Source: Mesorhabditis belari (lineage: Eukaryota > Nematoda > Chromadorea > Rhabditida > Rhabditidae). From it: a stretch of DNA of 64,000 nucleotides. The stretch covers positions 186,001 to 250,000 of the forward strand of contig CAUEEP010000859.1 in NCBI GenBank assembly GCA_958450365.1. Direction: 5' to 3'. The position numbers and the translations under genes were made by a program. Below, in pieces: positions 47,562 through 57,734 of this stretch. The notes below the pieces were generated by a model. That model was not told where the DNA came from and ran no database searches. It worked only from the letters and a program-made list of their open reading frames with translations. Numbering within the stretch: position 1 is the first letter of the stretch; each line of letters starts with the position of its first letter.

Positions 47562-48345
47562 CAGTCATGGACAAAAGTCTTTTAACATTGGTTTTTAGAA
47601 GTTTGTTCTTTGTATATCTTGGTCCAAATCCGAGCAATTTGCAAACGGTTAAAAGATTTAAAGAGCTTATTATCTCTAATTTTAACATTACAAAAAGATG
47701 GATTTAACAATTTATCAGGTGTCATGAACTTTTTAATAAAACAAAAATTGGGCCAAAAATTGATGGACAAAAGTCTTTTAACATTTGAGAAAAACATTAT
47801 GAAATCAATACTTAGTGGGTCCTCCGTGAGCCGCCATTCCTGCTTGAATTCTCCTTGGCATGCTGTCAACCAGATCACGTAGAATTTGGGGTCAAATAGT
47901 TGTCCAGACTCGACGGATGAAGTACCAAAGCTCCACTTTTGATCCGAATAGTTTCCCTTCAATTTCGACTTCACAAACTTCACAATCGTTCGGCCAATCT
48001 TTATGATTTTGGTGTCATTTTGTTGCACTTATTGACATCTATAAAATGAAACCAAAATCATAAAGATTGGTTCACTTAGAAAAAAGTTATGGTGAGTGGC
48101 GCAAATAACACGGCGTCTCATCCGCAGCTGTGACTTGTGGCACGGGGCATTGTCCTGGTACAACAACCAACCTTGGTCATATTTGCGGTCGAAAACGGTA
48201 GAAGATCATTCTCCAGAATCGTCTTGTAGCGTTGAGCATTCAGCGTTAAGTTTAGAAGGACGAGTGGACCCAGTGAATTTCTGGACATTGTTCCTAGAAA
48301 TCAGAAAATCAGTAGGCATAAAATACAAAGGTTCGTACCCCATAG
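47562..48345 (-). pseudogene. Tc1-like transposase remnant
   Basis: The minus strand contains, with stops and frame changes, LNAQRYKTILENDLLPF, WLYQDNAPCHKSQLR (around the second catalytic aspartate of the DDE domain) and LVDSMPRRIQAGMAAHGG with PTKY at the C-terminus, all typical of Tc1-family transposases. The CAGTCATGGACAAAAGTC end at 47562 is probably its terminal repeat. The N-terminal half and the other terminus were not found. Confidence 0.7.
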
Positions 48346-48505
48346 CATGATCGATCCGCCACCAAATTTTACACCAACATTAATTACTTGCGTCCTACAG
48401 TTAAAACATATTAACAATTATCTAGAGTTAAACAATAACGACAAACATAACAACAATAACAATAACAAAATTAACAAGCCAAAAGATTAACAAAGGTTTA
48501 CAAAA

Positions 48506-50095
48506 TTATCCCTTGTTCAAGCAGGAATTGCTATGGTGGCATCGGCTATTACAGAGGACATTGGCTTTTCGACAGGCACACCGTCCATTCAAACATCCAT
48601 TTGTGCAGTTGCAATGCTTATGGCCGAAAATAAAAAATAGTATTAATTTTGAAATGAATTTGACTTAATATCGCTGAACTAGATTAAAATAGACACACCT
48701 TGCGATCCAGTCAAAGACTCGGCTCCAACAGCGGCTCGAAACGACGTCTCAACATGTGGCACTTCTTCAGCGGTGATGAAATTATTATTGGCCGGTTCGA
48801 ATTGATTCCTTGTTAACCTAAAATAAAATATAATTATAACTATCATATAAAATTTAAAAACTTACTTTTGTTGAAGAATTCCGTTTTTAGTGCCAATCTG
48901 ATAAAATCCCTCATTTGATTCCAGAACGACCCCAAAAAGCGATGAATGACCGATCTTCGGACGATCGACAGAATCAATCGGCAGTCGGACTGTTCTTCCC
49001 ACTTCAACTGGTCCAAATCTAACAAAATAGATTACATTTAAAACCATTAAAACAAACCATACCTATTTTTTGAAGCTTCCAGCATCTTTAAGGCCTGCAT
49101 TTTTTGGCATTGTAGGGCTCCCTCTCGGTGTTGCAGAATATTTTCATCTCGCTTTTCTAACTCTAAGTCAAATATTAAACTAACTTTACAATAAAGCATT
49201 AATACTATGACTTACCCATTGCCTTCTCGAACTCCTCGTCCGCTTCGTCACTTGTGTCCGGAAAAAAAGTTGGATTTTCTGTGATTGCGGCTCGAATCGA
49301 TTCACTCCAGTCGTCAAATTTTTCGTTTTCGTCGACCTGAAGCAAACGAATAAATTTAATCAACAAAAATAATATTAAAATCTAATTTTACTACCTCATT
49401 TTCGTTTTCACCTTGATTTTTTGGTAGCTCTCCTTTTTCAAAGCCGAGTGTCATCTTCCGACCAAACATTGCTTCAAATGGCGAACGTCCGATCCCTCGA
49501 TGAAAACGCCGATTCTTCATCGATTGCACAACTGGAAGAATTCGGGCCCACCTTGTAGATTTTTCTTCACGTAGTTGAGTGCAAAGGATTCTCTAAATGC
49601 AATATTGTTTTTAGCTAAAAAATGTTCATTCCGCACAACTAACTAACCTCAACATCCTGATTTGCTCTTTCAACGGATCCTTGTGATTGCGAGTGTCGTG
49701 GTCGCCCGTGCACAATTTGACACCCTGACCAACGATTCACTAATTCTTTAACCTAAAAGACAAAAGTTATTGAAAAAACTGCAATAGATAAATGTAATAA
49801 AATAATTTTAAAAAATCTTACCATTTTGTTGGCAAATTCCCGCCCATTGTACGACTGCAAAATCGTTGGAGCTCCGAAAGTTCCAAATATCTCCATCAAG
49901 TCATTCACCACCTCAAACGCCGTTTTAGATTTTAATGCACGAAGGATTACAAATTTTGTGAGATGATCCTGGTAAATCATCAAAAACTTGTAGTCATCGT
50001 CGGGCACCGATTGAAGGTCAACCAAATCGACTTGACATCGCTTCTTTCTTTGAGATTGATATTGAGTCAAGGTTTCAGCAAATCGATCCTCCATC
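48506..50095 (-). CDS. Ginger/KRBA2-like DDE integrase (transposon-derived)
   Basis: Eight minus-strand exons run 49823-50095, 49648-49752, 49395-49590, 49216-49336, 49063-49162, 48866-49018, 48699-48817 and 48506 to about 48625. Motifs in order: RCQVDLVDLQSVPDDDYKFL and IYQDHLTKFVIL (first catalytic Asp region), GAPTILQSYNGREFANKM (second), IVHGRPRHSQSQGSVERANQ (third, with Glu), then VGRTVRLPIDSVD with GFYQIGTKNG and a Cys-rich tail HCNCTNGCLNGRCACRK..LCNSRCHHSNSC. This matches the integrases of Ginger-type DNA transposons and the related KRBA2-like proteins. Differences: the usual D-N-G-R motif reads Y-N-G-R, so the second catalytic Asp may be lost; the last acceptor is not canonical; and the N-terminal zinc-binding part is missing. 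Probably a decayed copy, although the frame is open throughout. Confidence 0.7.
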
Positions 50096-50456
50096 CTAAA
50101 AAGAAAATTTAGTCCGATGAAAATATAAAAGACAAAAGTTAAAAACGTGAAAACTCTTAAATTTTGTTCGAAAGTATAAAGCATGATTAACAAGTGGTAA
50201 CTAGTAACGTATTACGGTTCAAAACATTTAAATTCTGGGTCGAAATGGGAAAGTTGCCGATCCGTACTCGAACTGGGGGAATTGGGGTTTTACCAACTAC
50301 AACATAAAAAAATAATTTACATTTGACGACAAATTTCTAGAAAAAGCTACTTTCATTCATAATCGGCTACGACATATACAAAAATAGGCATCTATACGTT
50401 TTTTAACATTATCTGAAGAAATTGCAACAAAATTATAAGATTTTCTCTATTTAACA

Positions 50457-50990
50457 CCTGTTGCGAAATGATAGGACCACATAAAAAAGAACAATAACTT
50501 TGAGAATAAACAAAAGAAAAACGAATAAAAAGTTCACTAATAATCAGTAGTTGCTCCTTTTTTCTCGATGACGTCGAGTAGTCGCCTTTTCATCGAATTC
50601 ACTAGTTTTGAAGCGTTTGTAGTGGAATTGACGTCCAAGCTTGCAAAATTGCTTTTTTGAGTTGCGAAATCGTGTCCTAAGTCTTTCCATTAGCATAAAT
50701 ATTCCTCACGAGAATGCCCCATAAGTTTTCCATTGGGTTTAAGTCCGGTGAGCACGCAGGCCATTCGAGAAAATCGATGTTGTGACGTTCCAGAAAAGCT
50801 TTAGTGGATTGGCTGACATGAATTGAAGCATTATCCTGTTAAAAAATATAGTGTTTCCCTCAATTTTGTGCTAGGAAAGGAAGTAGGAATTTCCATTGAA
50901 TTTAAGTCCGGAATTCCAAAGTATTCCAAAGTATCGTCTAGAGTCATGGTTGAGTATTTTGCGGCGGTTTTGGTACCATTCAAACAAGCT
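50457..50990 (-). pseudogene. Tc3-like transposase remnant
   Basis: The minus strand from about 50840 reads [20 protein letters not shown] then [19 protein letters not shown], the Tc1/Tc3 DDE core around the second Asp and the Glu. A stop and later stops or shifts follow before MKRRLLDVIEKKGATTDY at the C-terminus. TTGCGAAATGATAGGACCAC at 50460 may be its terminal repeat; a related end occurs at 46970. The N-terminus is missing. Confidence 0.7.
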
Positions 50991-51871
50991 CGACATCCGC
51001 TACGATTTTTCTATTTATCACTCTGAGTGCCGCTTGCTTGAGAATTTTTGAGAACGTTTTTGTCAAAATTACCCTTTTTGTTAAAAAACAACTTTTCTAA
51101 AACGCGCCCCAAATGCGGGGGTTACGGTAATTATTTGAAGTATCAATTTTAAAAAATTTTCTGTGTTTTAGCTTCAAAATTAAAAAAAAAATCAGAAAAT
51201 TGGTCCAGTAGCACCCTAGAAATTCAATGTCAAAGTTGACTAGTCAGAGAAACGGCAGTTAATTATACACCAACCCAGTATATGTATATCATAGTGAGTA
51301 TCACAACACAATTATCATTGTACAGCATGCCTTGTTACCACATTACCATGATGTATGGTCGAACAAAAAACCATCTCTATCAAATGAAATCAAAAATACC
51401 AAATTTGATTAAATTTGCATTTCATCTCAGAAATTAAAATATGTATATTCGAATTAACCTGGATCACAAAAAAAATTCACCAAAGAAAGTGAAAGCTTCA
51501 TTCTTCAAAAATCTGGTTAGTTTTATTTTTGATTAGTTTTGAATTTTTGTACTTTCTGTATTCAATTTACCAAACTTAGTAACACTTAGGTGTTACTAAG
51601 TTTTATTCAATTTTTGTTTTCTAAATAACTAATGGAACAAAAAATCCACATTTTTTTAGCAATGTAAAGGTGTATTAGTTTTCTAAAAGTGCCTTTTGAG
51701 AGATTTGGAAAAGCTCTGGTTTTAGAGGTTTTATGTTAGAAGAAGTTAATGGCGCTGATTTGAACATTTTCATCGACAGAAACCTATTTTCATGTTAATA
51801 TGAAAATTATATAGCATCGAAACTTAGATAAGTAGACAAATTCGCATTTTCAAGAATTTTCTAAACTATAA
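50991..51871. other. No recognised gene
   Basis: AT-rich spacer between the Tc3-like remnant and the first Runt-like segment; nothing supported. Confidence 0.4.
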
Positions 51872-52267
51872 ACAAACTATAAACTCTCCCTGACGGACGA
51901 ACAGGCCACCTACTTGACGGTCAACGGAAATGAGATTCAAGTCGATTACGACAATCAAACACTTTTCTTCAAACACAATGCGAATGGTTATCACTACAAA
52001 GAAGCTGTGCCTAAAAAAACACACGCGGAGATCAGGGTCTCCGCCTGCGGGTAAAGATTTGTTTATAGATAAAAAAAGCACTATGGAAATTTTGTTGTAA
52101 AATCTCCATCCCACGCCATCCTGGTTAAAATTCTAACTTTTGCCATTTAGGGTAGATCTGGTCGTTCGGCCGAAATCGTCAATTTGGTGCTAGTTACTAT
52201 CAACGGCTCCATCGAATTCGAATGCATCAAGGCGCTCCGCAACGGCGCAGGATACACCCATAGCTGA
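51872..52267 (+). pseudogene. Runt-like two-exon gene, copy C (diverged)
   Basis: An open segment with no ATG (51872-52050) gives LSLTDEQATYLTVNGNEIQV and FFKHNANGYHYKEAV, about half identical to the first exon of copies A and B. It ends at a donor in the wrong phase for its second exon, 52151-52267, which reads GRSGRSAEIVNLVLVT and is almost identical to the second exon of A and B. The contrast between an old first exon and a near-identical second exon suggests gene conversion or a recombination join. Non-functional as read. Confidence 0.6.
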
Positions 52268-52838
52268 TGGCAAGCGGTTTTCGAGCCAAGAGCCCCGACA
52301 CGACATCTAAATTTGCTTTGAAGGTTAAATTAATTTTTTTGGTGTCAATAAATTGTTGTATATGCCTTCGAGATTTGATTCGTCCTGAAATATCCTACTT
52401 GTTGTCAAGATCAACAGCACTCCGAGAAAGAGCAGTTGAAAAACTCTCTGTAAACAAAACTTTAATAAGAGAGTCGGTTAAAGTTACCCGTCATAAATCC
52501 ACACATGGAAACTTGTCGGTACCAGACGATGTGGTACCATCCATCACTCGTTAAACTTGAAATAGTGCCATCCAAAATCAGTTTAACAAGTGTAATAGGC
52601 CAAAAAATAGGGTAGTTTAACTACTATATCACTCAGTGATCACTCGTTATCTTACTGATTTGACCAAATAAAAATATAAATCTCGAAGCCATATACAAAA
52701 AGTCAAATCCAACATTTTATTGACACCGAAAAAAAAGACCGTAAAAAAAATTAATTTAGCCTCGTGGGCACATTTATTTAACCTTCAAAGCAAATTTAGA
52801 TGTCGTGTCAGGGCTCTTGGCTCGAAAACCGCTTGCCA

Positions 52839-53275
52839 TCAGCTATGGGTGTATCCTGCGCCGTTGCGAAGCGCCTTGATGCCTTTGAATTCGATGGAGC
52901 CGCTGCTAGTAACTAGCACCAAATTGACGATTTCGCCCGAACGACCAGATCTACCCTAAATGACAAAAGTTAGAAATTTTAACCAGGATGGCGTGGGATT
53001 GAGGTTTCACAACAAAATTTCCTTAGCGCTTTTTATTTATAAACGATCTTTACCATAAAGCGAAGACCAGGGACAGTAACAACGCGTTTGTCTTTTGCAG
53101 CCACCGTTTGCTCGAAGTGATGACCATTCTTGTTATGTTTAAAGGTAAAAATCTGGTTCTTGAAATGGAGTTCGATTCGATTTTGGTCGACGTTCAAATA
53201 GGTCGCCTGCTCGTCCTTGAGCGTAAATTGAAGAATTCGGTGTGATTCAGACAATTCCGTCTTCGTTTCTGCCAT
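52839..53275 (-). CDS. Small Runt-domain-like protein, copy A
   Basis: Two exons (53054-53275 and 52839-52955) give 112 residues. The strongest signal is VPGLRFMGRSGRSGE across the splice junction: Runt domains carry NDLRFVGRSGRGK here, and the three arginines match RUNX DNA contacts R135, R139 and R142. IVNLVLVTSSGSIEFKGIKA fits the next strands (FxLTITV..ATxxxAIKV), but the final DGPR..R contact segment is replaced by RNGAGYTHS. The N-terminal 70 residues (TLKDEQATYLNVDQNRIELH) align only weakly and the domain is shorter than usual (about 128). There is no transactivation region and no VWRPY tail. It could be a transcription-factor-derived peptide with altered DNA binding. The homology is inferred from one strong motif. 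The coding sequence is intact and repeated in copy B. Confidence 0.6.
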
Positions 53276-53371
53276 TTTCGTTCTAAATAAGGAATCAATG
53301 ATCGTGAAACAAGATTTGAAAAAAGGCTAAATTCGTAGCTATAACGAGCAACTACTCGTTACTTTCTGGAT

Positions 53372-53393
53372 ATAACGAGTGATCACTCGTTAT
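53372..53393. promoter_or_regulatory. 22 bp perfect palindrome upstream of Runt-like gene A
   Basis: AACGAGTGATCACTCGTT extended by AT on each side forms a perfect palindrome about 100 bp upstream of the ATG. A second imperfect copy (AACGAGCAACTACTCGTT) lies 14 bp further out. Related half-sites (TCACTCGTTA) occur at about 52547, 52636 and 53940. It could be a homodimer binding site or the relic of a transposon end. Confidence 0.5.
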
Positions 53394-53450
53394 TTCAAAG
53401 ATTAACGAAAAGATTCAAAGAATAGAAGAAATTAACGGATTCACAAAAGC

Positions 53451-53661
53451 GGGGTAGGCTACTTTGCGCCATTTTTTTGGTGCAACTGGGTCGTTTGTGC
53501 AGCTCGCCATAGCTTTCTTCTAAGTGGGCCAATCTTTATGATTTTCGTTTCATTTTGTAGATAGTTTCAATAAGTGCAACAAAATAAAACCAAAATCATA
53601 AAGATTGGCCCACTTAGAAGAAAGTTATGGCGAGTTCCGCAAAAAAATTGTAGCCTACCCC
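53451..53661. mobile_element. Palindromic MITE (GGGGTAGGCTAC ends), copy 1
   Basis: 211 bp that folds almost completely on itself: the ends GGGGTAGGCTAC and GTAGCCTACCCC, with arms containing AAGTGGGCCAATCTTTATGA and its complement. The same element lies in the other inverted arm at 60519-60729, and fragments occur at 34591 and 48030-48100. Confidence 0.8.
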
Positions 53662-53758
53662 ATAAAGAAAATCGTATATCAGGCGATAAGCGAAGCTAGG
53701 GGCAAAGCGAAACGAAGACACCCAACCGGCTTGATGGAAACGAGAGTTTCAAATGAAA

Positions 53759-54862
53759 GTTGCCATTGGCAAGCTTTAACGTGAGTGGGCGTGGTCATCC
53801 TCACCGAGCATCAACTCATCGTCCGTAACGAAATGATTCAGCCGAAGTTTGAGTGTTCTAGAGGGTTCCCTGGCATCGCATCGTTTCTGGCCAATGAAAT
53901 TTTCAATAACCTGACGAGGATACGAATATAACGAATGGTCACTCGTTATATAAGTTGCGATTTCACAGCATGTTACCATTCTCACTTTTGACGGTTTTCT
54001 TTAGAAAAAGGTTTTTTGATTTTTATTTTAGGAAAAAACAGCATTTGATTTTCTTTAATGGTATTAAAAATAACACCAAAGTTCTTTTTAGTAAATTTGC
54101 CTTGATTAAAATTTGAGTTAATATCAGCCTCACTTGAAAGTAAGTTTAGCAAGTTCTTGTAAGAAAACAGCAGCAAGTAGTCGGAGAAAGAGAGCCGCGA
54201 GTGAGAAGGAAGGTCAAATTCGAGGAGCGTGGCAGCATTTCGAGTTTTGAAAGATGAAAGCATTTCTTTTCCATTGTTCTCCCCAGAGATCCACCCCTTA
54301 CCCCGCTCTTTCTACAGACAAAAACCTAATATTCCGTTGAACCCGAAGCCAGTTGCCAACACATGTTTAAGTACTAACAAATTCCATAATACCTGATGAG
54401 TATACAAATAAACCTTTGATCTTTGTGCTGCATCTCTAACGTAGAAGCAAATGAACTCCAATAAATAATTTATCAGAAGATCACGCCCAGAAACAACTTT
54501 AAGGCAGTGACAAACGTTCGCTCAGCCGAAAAATTCTACTGGTCACACAAATCATGTGCTAACAAATGGAAATTTCCCATAAAAATGAACATAATACCTT
54601 AACAGATTGAAAACGGAGATAAATAGTATGAAAAAATGAAACCTTAAAATAAATTAAGTTTGAGGAACAACAATCAAATTCGCAAAAAGTTTGGGTTGTT
54701 TATCAAAGAATACAAACCACGTACGCAATGTAACAGTAGCAAAGTAGCAAATAAATAAAAAAGGGAGTTGGAAAAAAAATTGGCATCTATAACAACGAGT
54801 GAATCGCGTAAAATATGAACATTTATCTGAAAAACGGAAAAATCTTATAATCATAACTCGAA
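53759..54862. other. Spacer between the inverted arm and the PUR-like copy
   Basis: Short open frames only. One more TCACTCGTTATAT site at about 53940. No gene recognised. Confidence 0.4.
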
Positions 54863-55985
54863 TTATTCTGCAGTTCCATCAACCTCCTCCGTTGGAACCT
54901 GAAGAAAGAGTAAAAAAATAGTAGAGTTAAATCTTACTTTTTCAAAGCCGTCGATGATCTTGCTGAGCCCCTCGGAATTTCGCCAACGAATAAATGGAAC
55001 ATTGATCGAGGTGCGGAAGCTTGCTTCACCTAAATTATTATTGCCCATGACAAAGTTATAATGAGAATTTTTACAACTGTTCTTTAGAGCAGTAGTAAAA
55101 CCTCCATGTTTTTTGAAACTCATACTGTTTTGCAATAATAAATCAAGCGAGTAGAACATCTTGCCGCCTTCACCGCGAAACTAAAAATAATATATCAAGG
55201 CATAAACAAAACAATTAGGTAACCCGTTTAGCCTCTGAAGATTTGCTGGTGAAATATGTTCATCCAAATATTCCGAGGAATATTTGTCGATTAGCTCCGT
55301 AAAGTTGCGAGAAGTTCACCAATACCCTCTCCGGGAATCACCATCTGAACTTTTTTGTTAGGTGGAAATTTTATTGCACATTTATAGACAAACCTGGCTT
55401 CGAGACATGCAAACGTTGTAAGAGATCGCCCTTTTCCTTTTCCTAAACCTTTTCACAAGAAATTTACAATTAAGTGTATACGGTTTGCGCCATTCGCAAG
55501 AAACGTTTTGCTTGAGATCCAAATAATAGCGCCTGGTTTCATAATTCAACTTCTCCGACTTCTGTTCAACGTCTTTCTAAACAAAGTTCATTAAAGTTGA
55601 ATACAACGTTAATTCACCTCAACTTCCTTGTCTGGTGTCTCATCAGAAAACGCTTTAAGGATCTCAATCTTCTCCAGGCCAAGGCAACGGCTGCCGACAT
55701 GGCGAGGATGATATGATTTGTGATTGTTTCCCATCTATATTTCCCATAAGCTTTCTCAACCTGCTACTACTTCTAACTAACGAAATTTGTCTTTCGACAG
55801 CACCAAACAAAAAATACCTCTGCTATCTTGATGAAAAGTCCTCATTTGTTCTGCTTGGCATCCACGTAGAAGGGTTTGTATTGAATGTTGAGAAGCTTAC
55901 TCTCGAGATCGTCTTCATTTGGCTATCCGCCTTGCACCACTCGCCGTTCGTCAGGTTGTCCCCTATCTTCACTGCTATGAGACAT
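54863..55985 (-). pseudogene. PUR-alpha-like protein, copy 2 (decayed)
   Basis: More complete than copy 1. From the ATG at 55985: NEDDLESKLLNIQYK, PFYVDAKQNK, an in-frame TGA at 55842-55844, then GLFIKIAEV (first PUR repeat); LNYETRRYYLDLKQN joined by a plausible splice to EKGDLLQRLHVSK and VQMVIPGEGIGELLATL (second repeat); FRTSINVPFIRWRNSEGLSK and the end PTEEVDGTAE with TAA at 54863-54865 (third repeat). One base is missing near 55296 relative to copy 1, which shifts the frame, and a TAG interrupts the N-terminal leader. The TGA in the KQNK-G position is shared with copy 1, so this damage predates the duplication. Confidence 0.7.
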
Positions 55986-56703
55986 CTAAAATCAGTGTAA
56001 TTGAAAGGAAGTTAATTAGGCGGCACTGGCATCACCATTACCAAACCAAATTAATTCTTAATTCTCCAATTCTTAACAACATCTATCATTCAAACCAATA
56101 ATTCATTGGATCGTAAACTTCAAAAATATGTGTTAGAAAGAAACCTTTTCCTCAACCTTATTCTATTGCACAAAAACGCGAGTACTGATTGATAAAAACT
56201 ATGGGTCTCTAACCCCAATCATCAATATCGAAACGCCATAGTCTGCAAAGCATTTATTTTCATAAAAACAACGTTACACTAACAAGGAACCCGTACAAAA
56301 TGAGCAAGCAATAGGAGATCAAAAGGCGCAAAAGTGCAAGTGCCAGAAGAAATACTTGTGACAACCAAAGGCGAAACAAATAAAAGCCCAAGTCAATTCC
56401 AAACACATAATTTGACCAGCAAAACAATGTTCAAGTAAATAATCTCAAAATAGTGCAAAAATGTTCTGATCAACTTCCAAACTCCATTCCTTCCTAAAAA
56501 CTATATTTATGAAAAGCTTGTGACAAAAACCCACTTGTACTGATATCAAAAATTTCAATTTTTGACTAATTCCTTTGAGATTGCCAACTTTTATGAGGCG
56601 TAAATCGCAATATTCTCGAGAGTACCTTCCATCTGAATTAATTTGTTATTTGTGAAGAATCTTAACGAAGATAATGAAGACAGAAAAACCGGTACTAATA
56701 AGC

Positions 56704-57610
56704 TTCGGGGGGGGGGGGCACATCGGCTCGAAATAAGGCAAAAATGCGTTTTCTATAGGATTTTTCTGGGAGTACCTTTTTTAGATGCGGAAAATTGTGC
56801 TGATTCCGAATCTGAAGGAATTTTCCAAATCCCTCTGACAGAAATTTTTTAAATTGAGTTTTAGCAGTTTTTTGGTCATTTTGTATGGGAAATTTTGTGG
56901 TACCCTGCAGTTTGGAGCTCGTAACTCGACAACGAGGGTCTAGAACCAAAAACGAAGGAGTAGGTCTTATTCTAGAGATTCTTACGAATATTTTGATGCA
57001 AAAATCATAAAATTTGCTCAACTCTACAAAAAGTTATAACATTTTTTAAAGAAGAAATGAGAAACTTTAAAAAATTCTCTATTGCACAATTGTTTTGTTC
57101 AAAAGAACAATGTAGCTATGTATCGTATTCACTCAAAACAATTAAGGAATATGCAAAATCATGACTGAAGTGCGCGGGAGAGTCGAACCAACAACCCCGT
57201 ACTTTTGCGCTGGATTGACGTCGCGCGCCTTAGACCACTCGGCCACGGTTTCCCCTGATGTTTTTAGTGTATTTTGCAAATTTCTTTAAAGATGTTATAA
57301 CTTTTGTAGAGTTGAGCAAATTTTATGATTTTTGCATCAAAATGTTCGTAAGAATCTCTAGAATAAGACCTACTCCTTCGTTTTTGGTTCTAGACCCTCG
57401 TTGTCGAGTTACGAGCTCCAAACTGCAGGGTACCACAAAATTTCCCATACAAAATGACCAAAAAACTGCTAAAACTCAATTTAAAAAATTTCTGTCAGAG
57501 GGATTTGGAAAATTCCTTCAGATTCGGAATCAGCACAATTTTCCGCATCTAAAAAAGGTACTCCCAGAAAAATCCTATAGAAAACGCATTTTCGCGCCGA
57601 TGTGGGGGGG
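56704..57610. repeat. 0.9 kb inverted repeat with a tRNA-like loop
   Basis: The left arm (about 56720-57052) and right arm (about 57268-57605) are inverted copies that differ at only a few bases; the same about 95-residue frame (FYDFCIKIFVRISRIRPTPS and onwards) is open in each arm, on opposite strands. The outer edges are runs of 9-11 G. The loop of about 215 bp contains a tRNA-like sequence. It is absent from the equivalent place in copy 1. Probably a foldback transposon; the frame may be coincidental. Confidence 0.75.
57160..57256 (-). ncRNA. tRNA-like sequence with long variable arm (tRNA-Ser/Leu type), probably a pseudogene
   Basis: The minus strand reads CCGTGGCCGAGTGGTCTAAG (D-arm and A box of type II tRNAs) and later GTTGGTTCGACTCTCCC (T-loop and B box), spaced for a long variable arm. 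The 5' and 3' acceptor strands (GGGGAAA and GCGCACTTCA) do not pair and the T-stem is poor, so I do not assign an anticodon. Confidence 0.5.
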
Positions 57611-57734
57611 GGGTCACTTTAACCCGCCTTGGCCAGACCTTATTCTAGACATGTTTTTTCAAGTCTTGTTTTGCATTTTCTGGGGTAATTAAATACACTC
57701 AATCGATTGACAATATTTTTCGAATATTTGGAAT

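Larger units (their letters stand above)
52298..53758. repeat. Left arm of a 1.46 kb inverted duplication
   Basis: This segment is the reverse complement of 60426-61912 at roughly 99% identity by eye: the Runt-like exons are the same, differences are a few substitutions, homopolymer lengths and a 20 bp gap near 52329. It contains Runt-like gene A, a 22 bp palindrome and a MITE. Both arms diverge abruptly after TTTCAAATGAAA. Confidence 0.85.

Noticed and set aside
52298..53758. CRISPR-like or other prokaryotic repeat array around the CACTCGTTAT motifs
   Set aside because: Eukaryotic introns throughout, irregular spacing and no unique spacers.
53982..54263. A 93-codon minus-strand open frame between the arm and the PUR copy
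   Set aside because: No motif, no paralogue in the window and AT-rich composition similar to neighbouring spacer.
57160..57256. A functional tRNA gene
   Set aside because: The D-arm and T-loop are good but the acceptor strands do not pair and the T-stem is weak, so it is listed only as tRNA-like.
56695..57692. Two protein-coding genes in the arms of the inverted repeat
   Set aside because: The shared frame exists only because the arms are copies; there are no splice sites, family motifs or promoter signals. Kept as a repeat.
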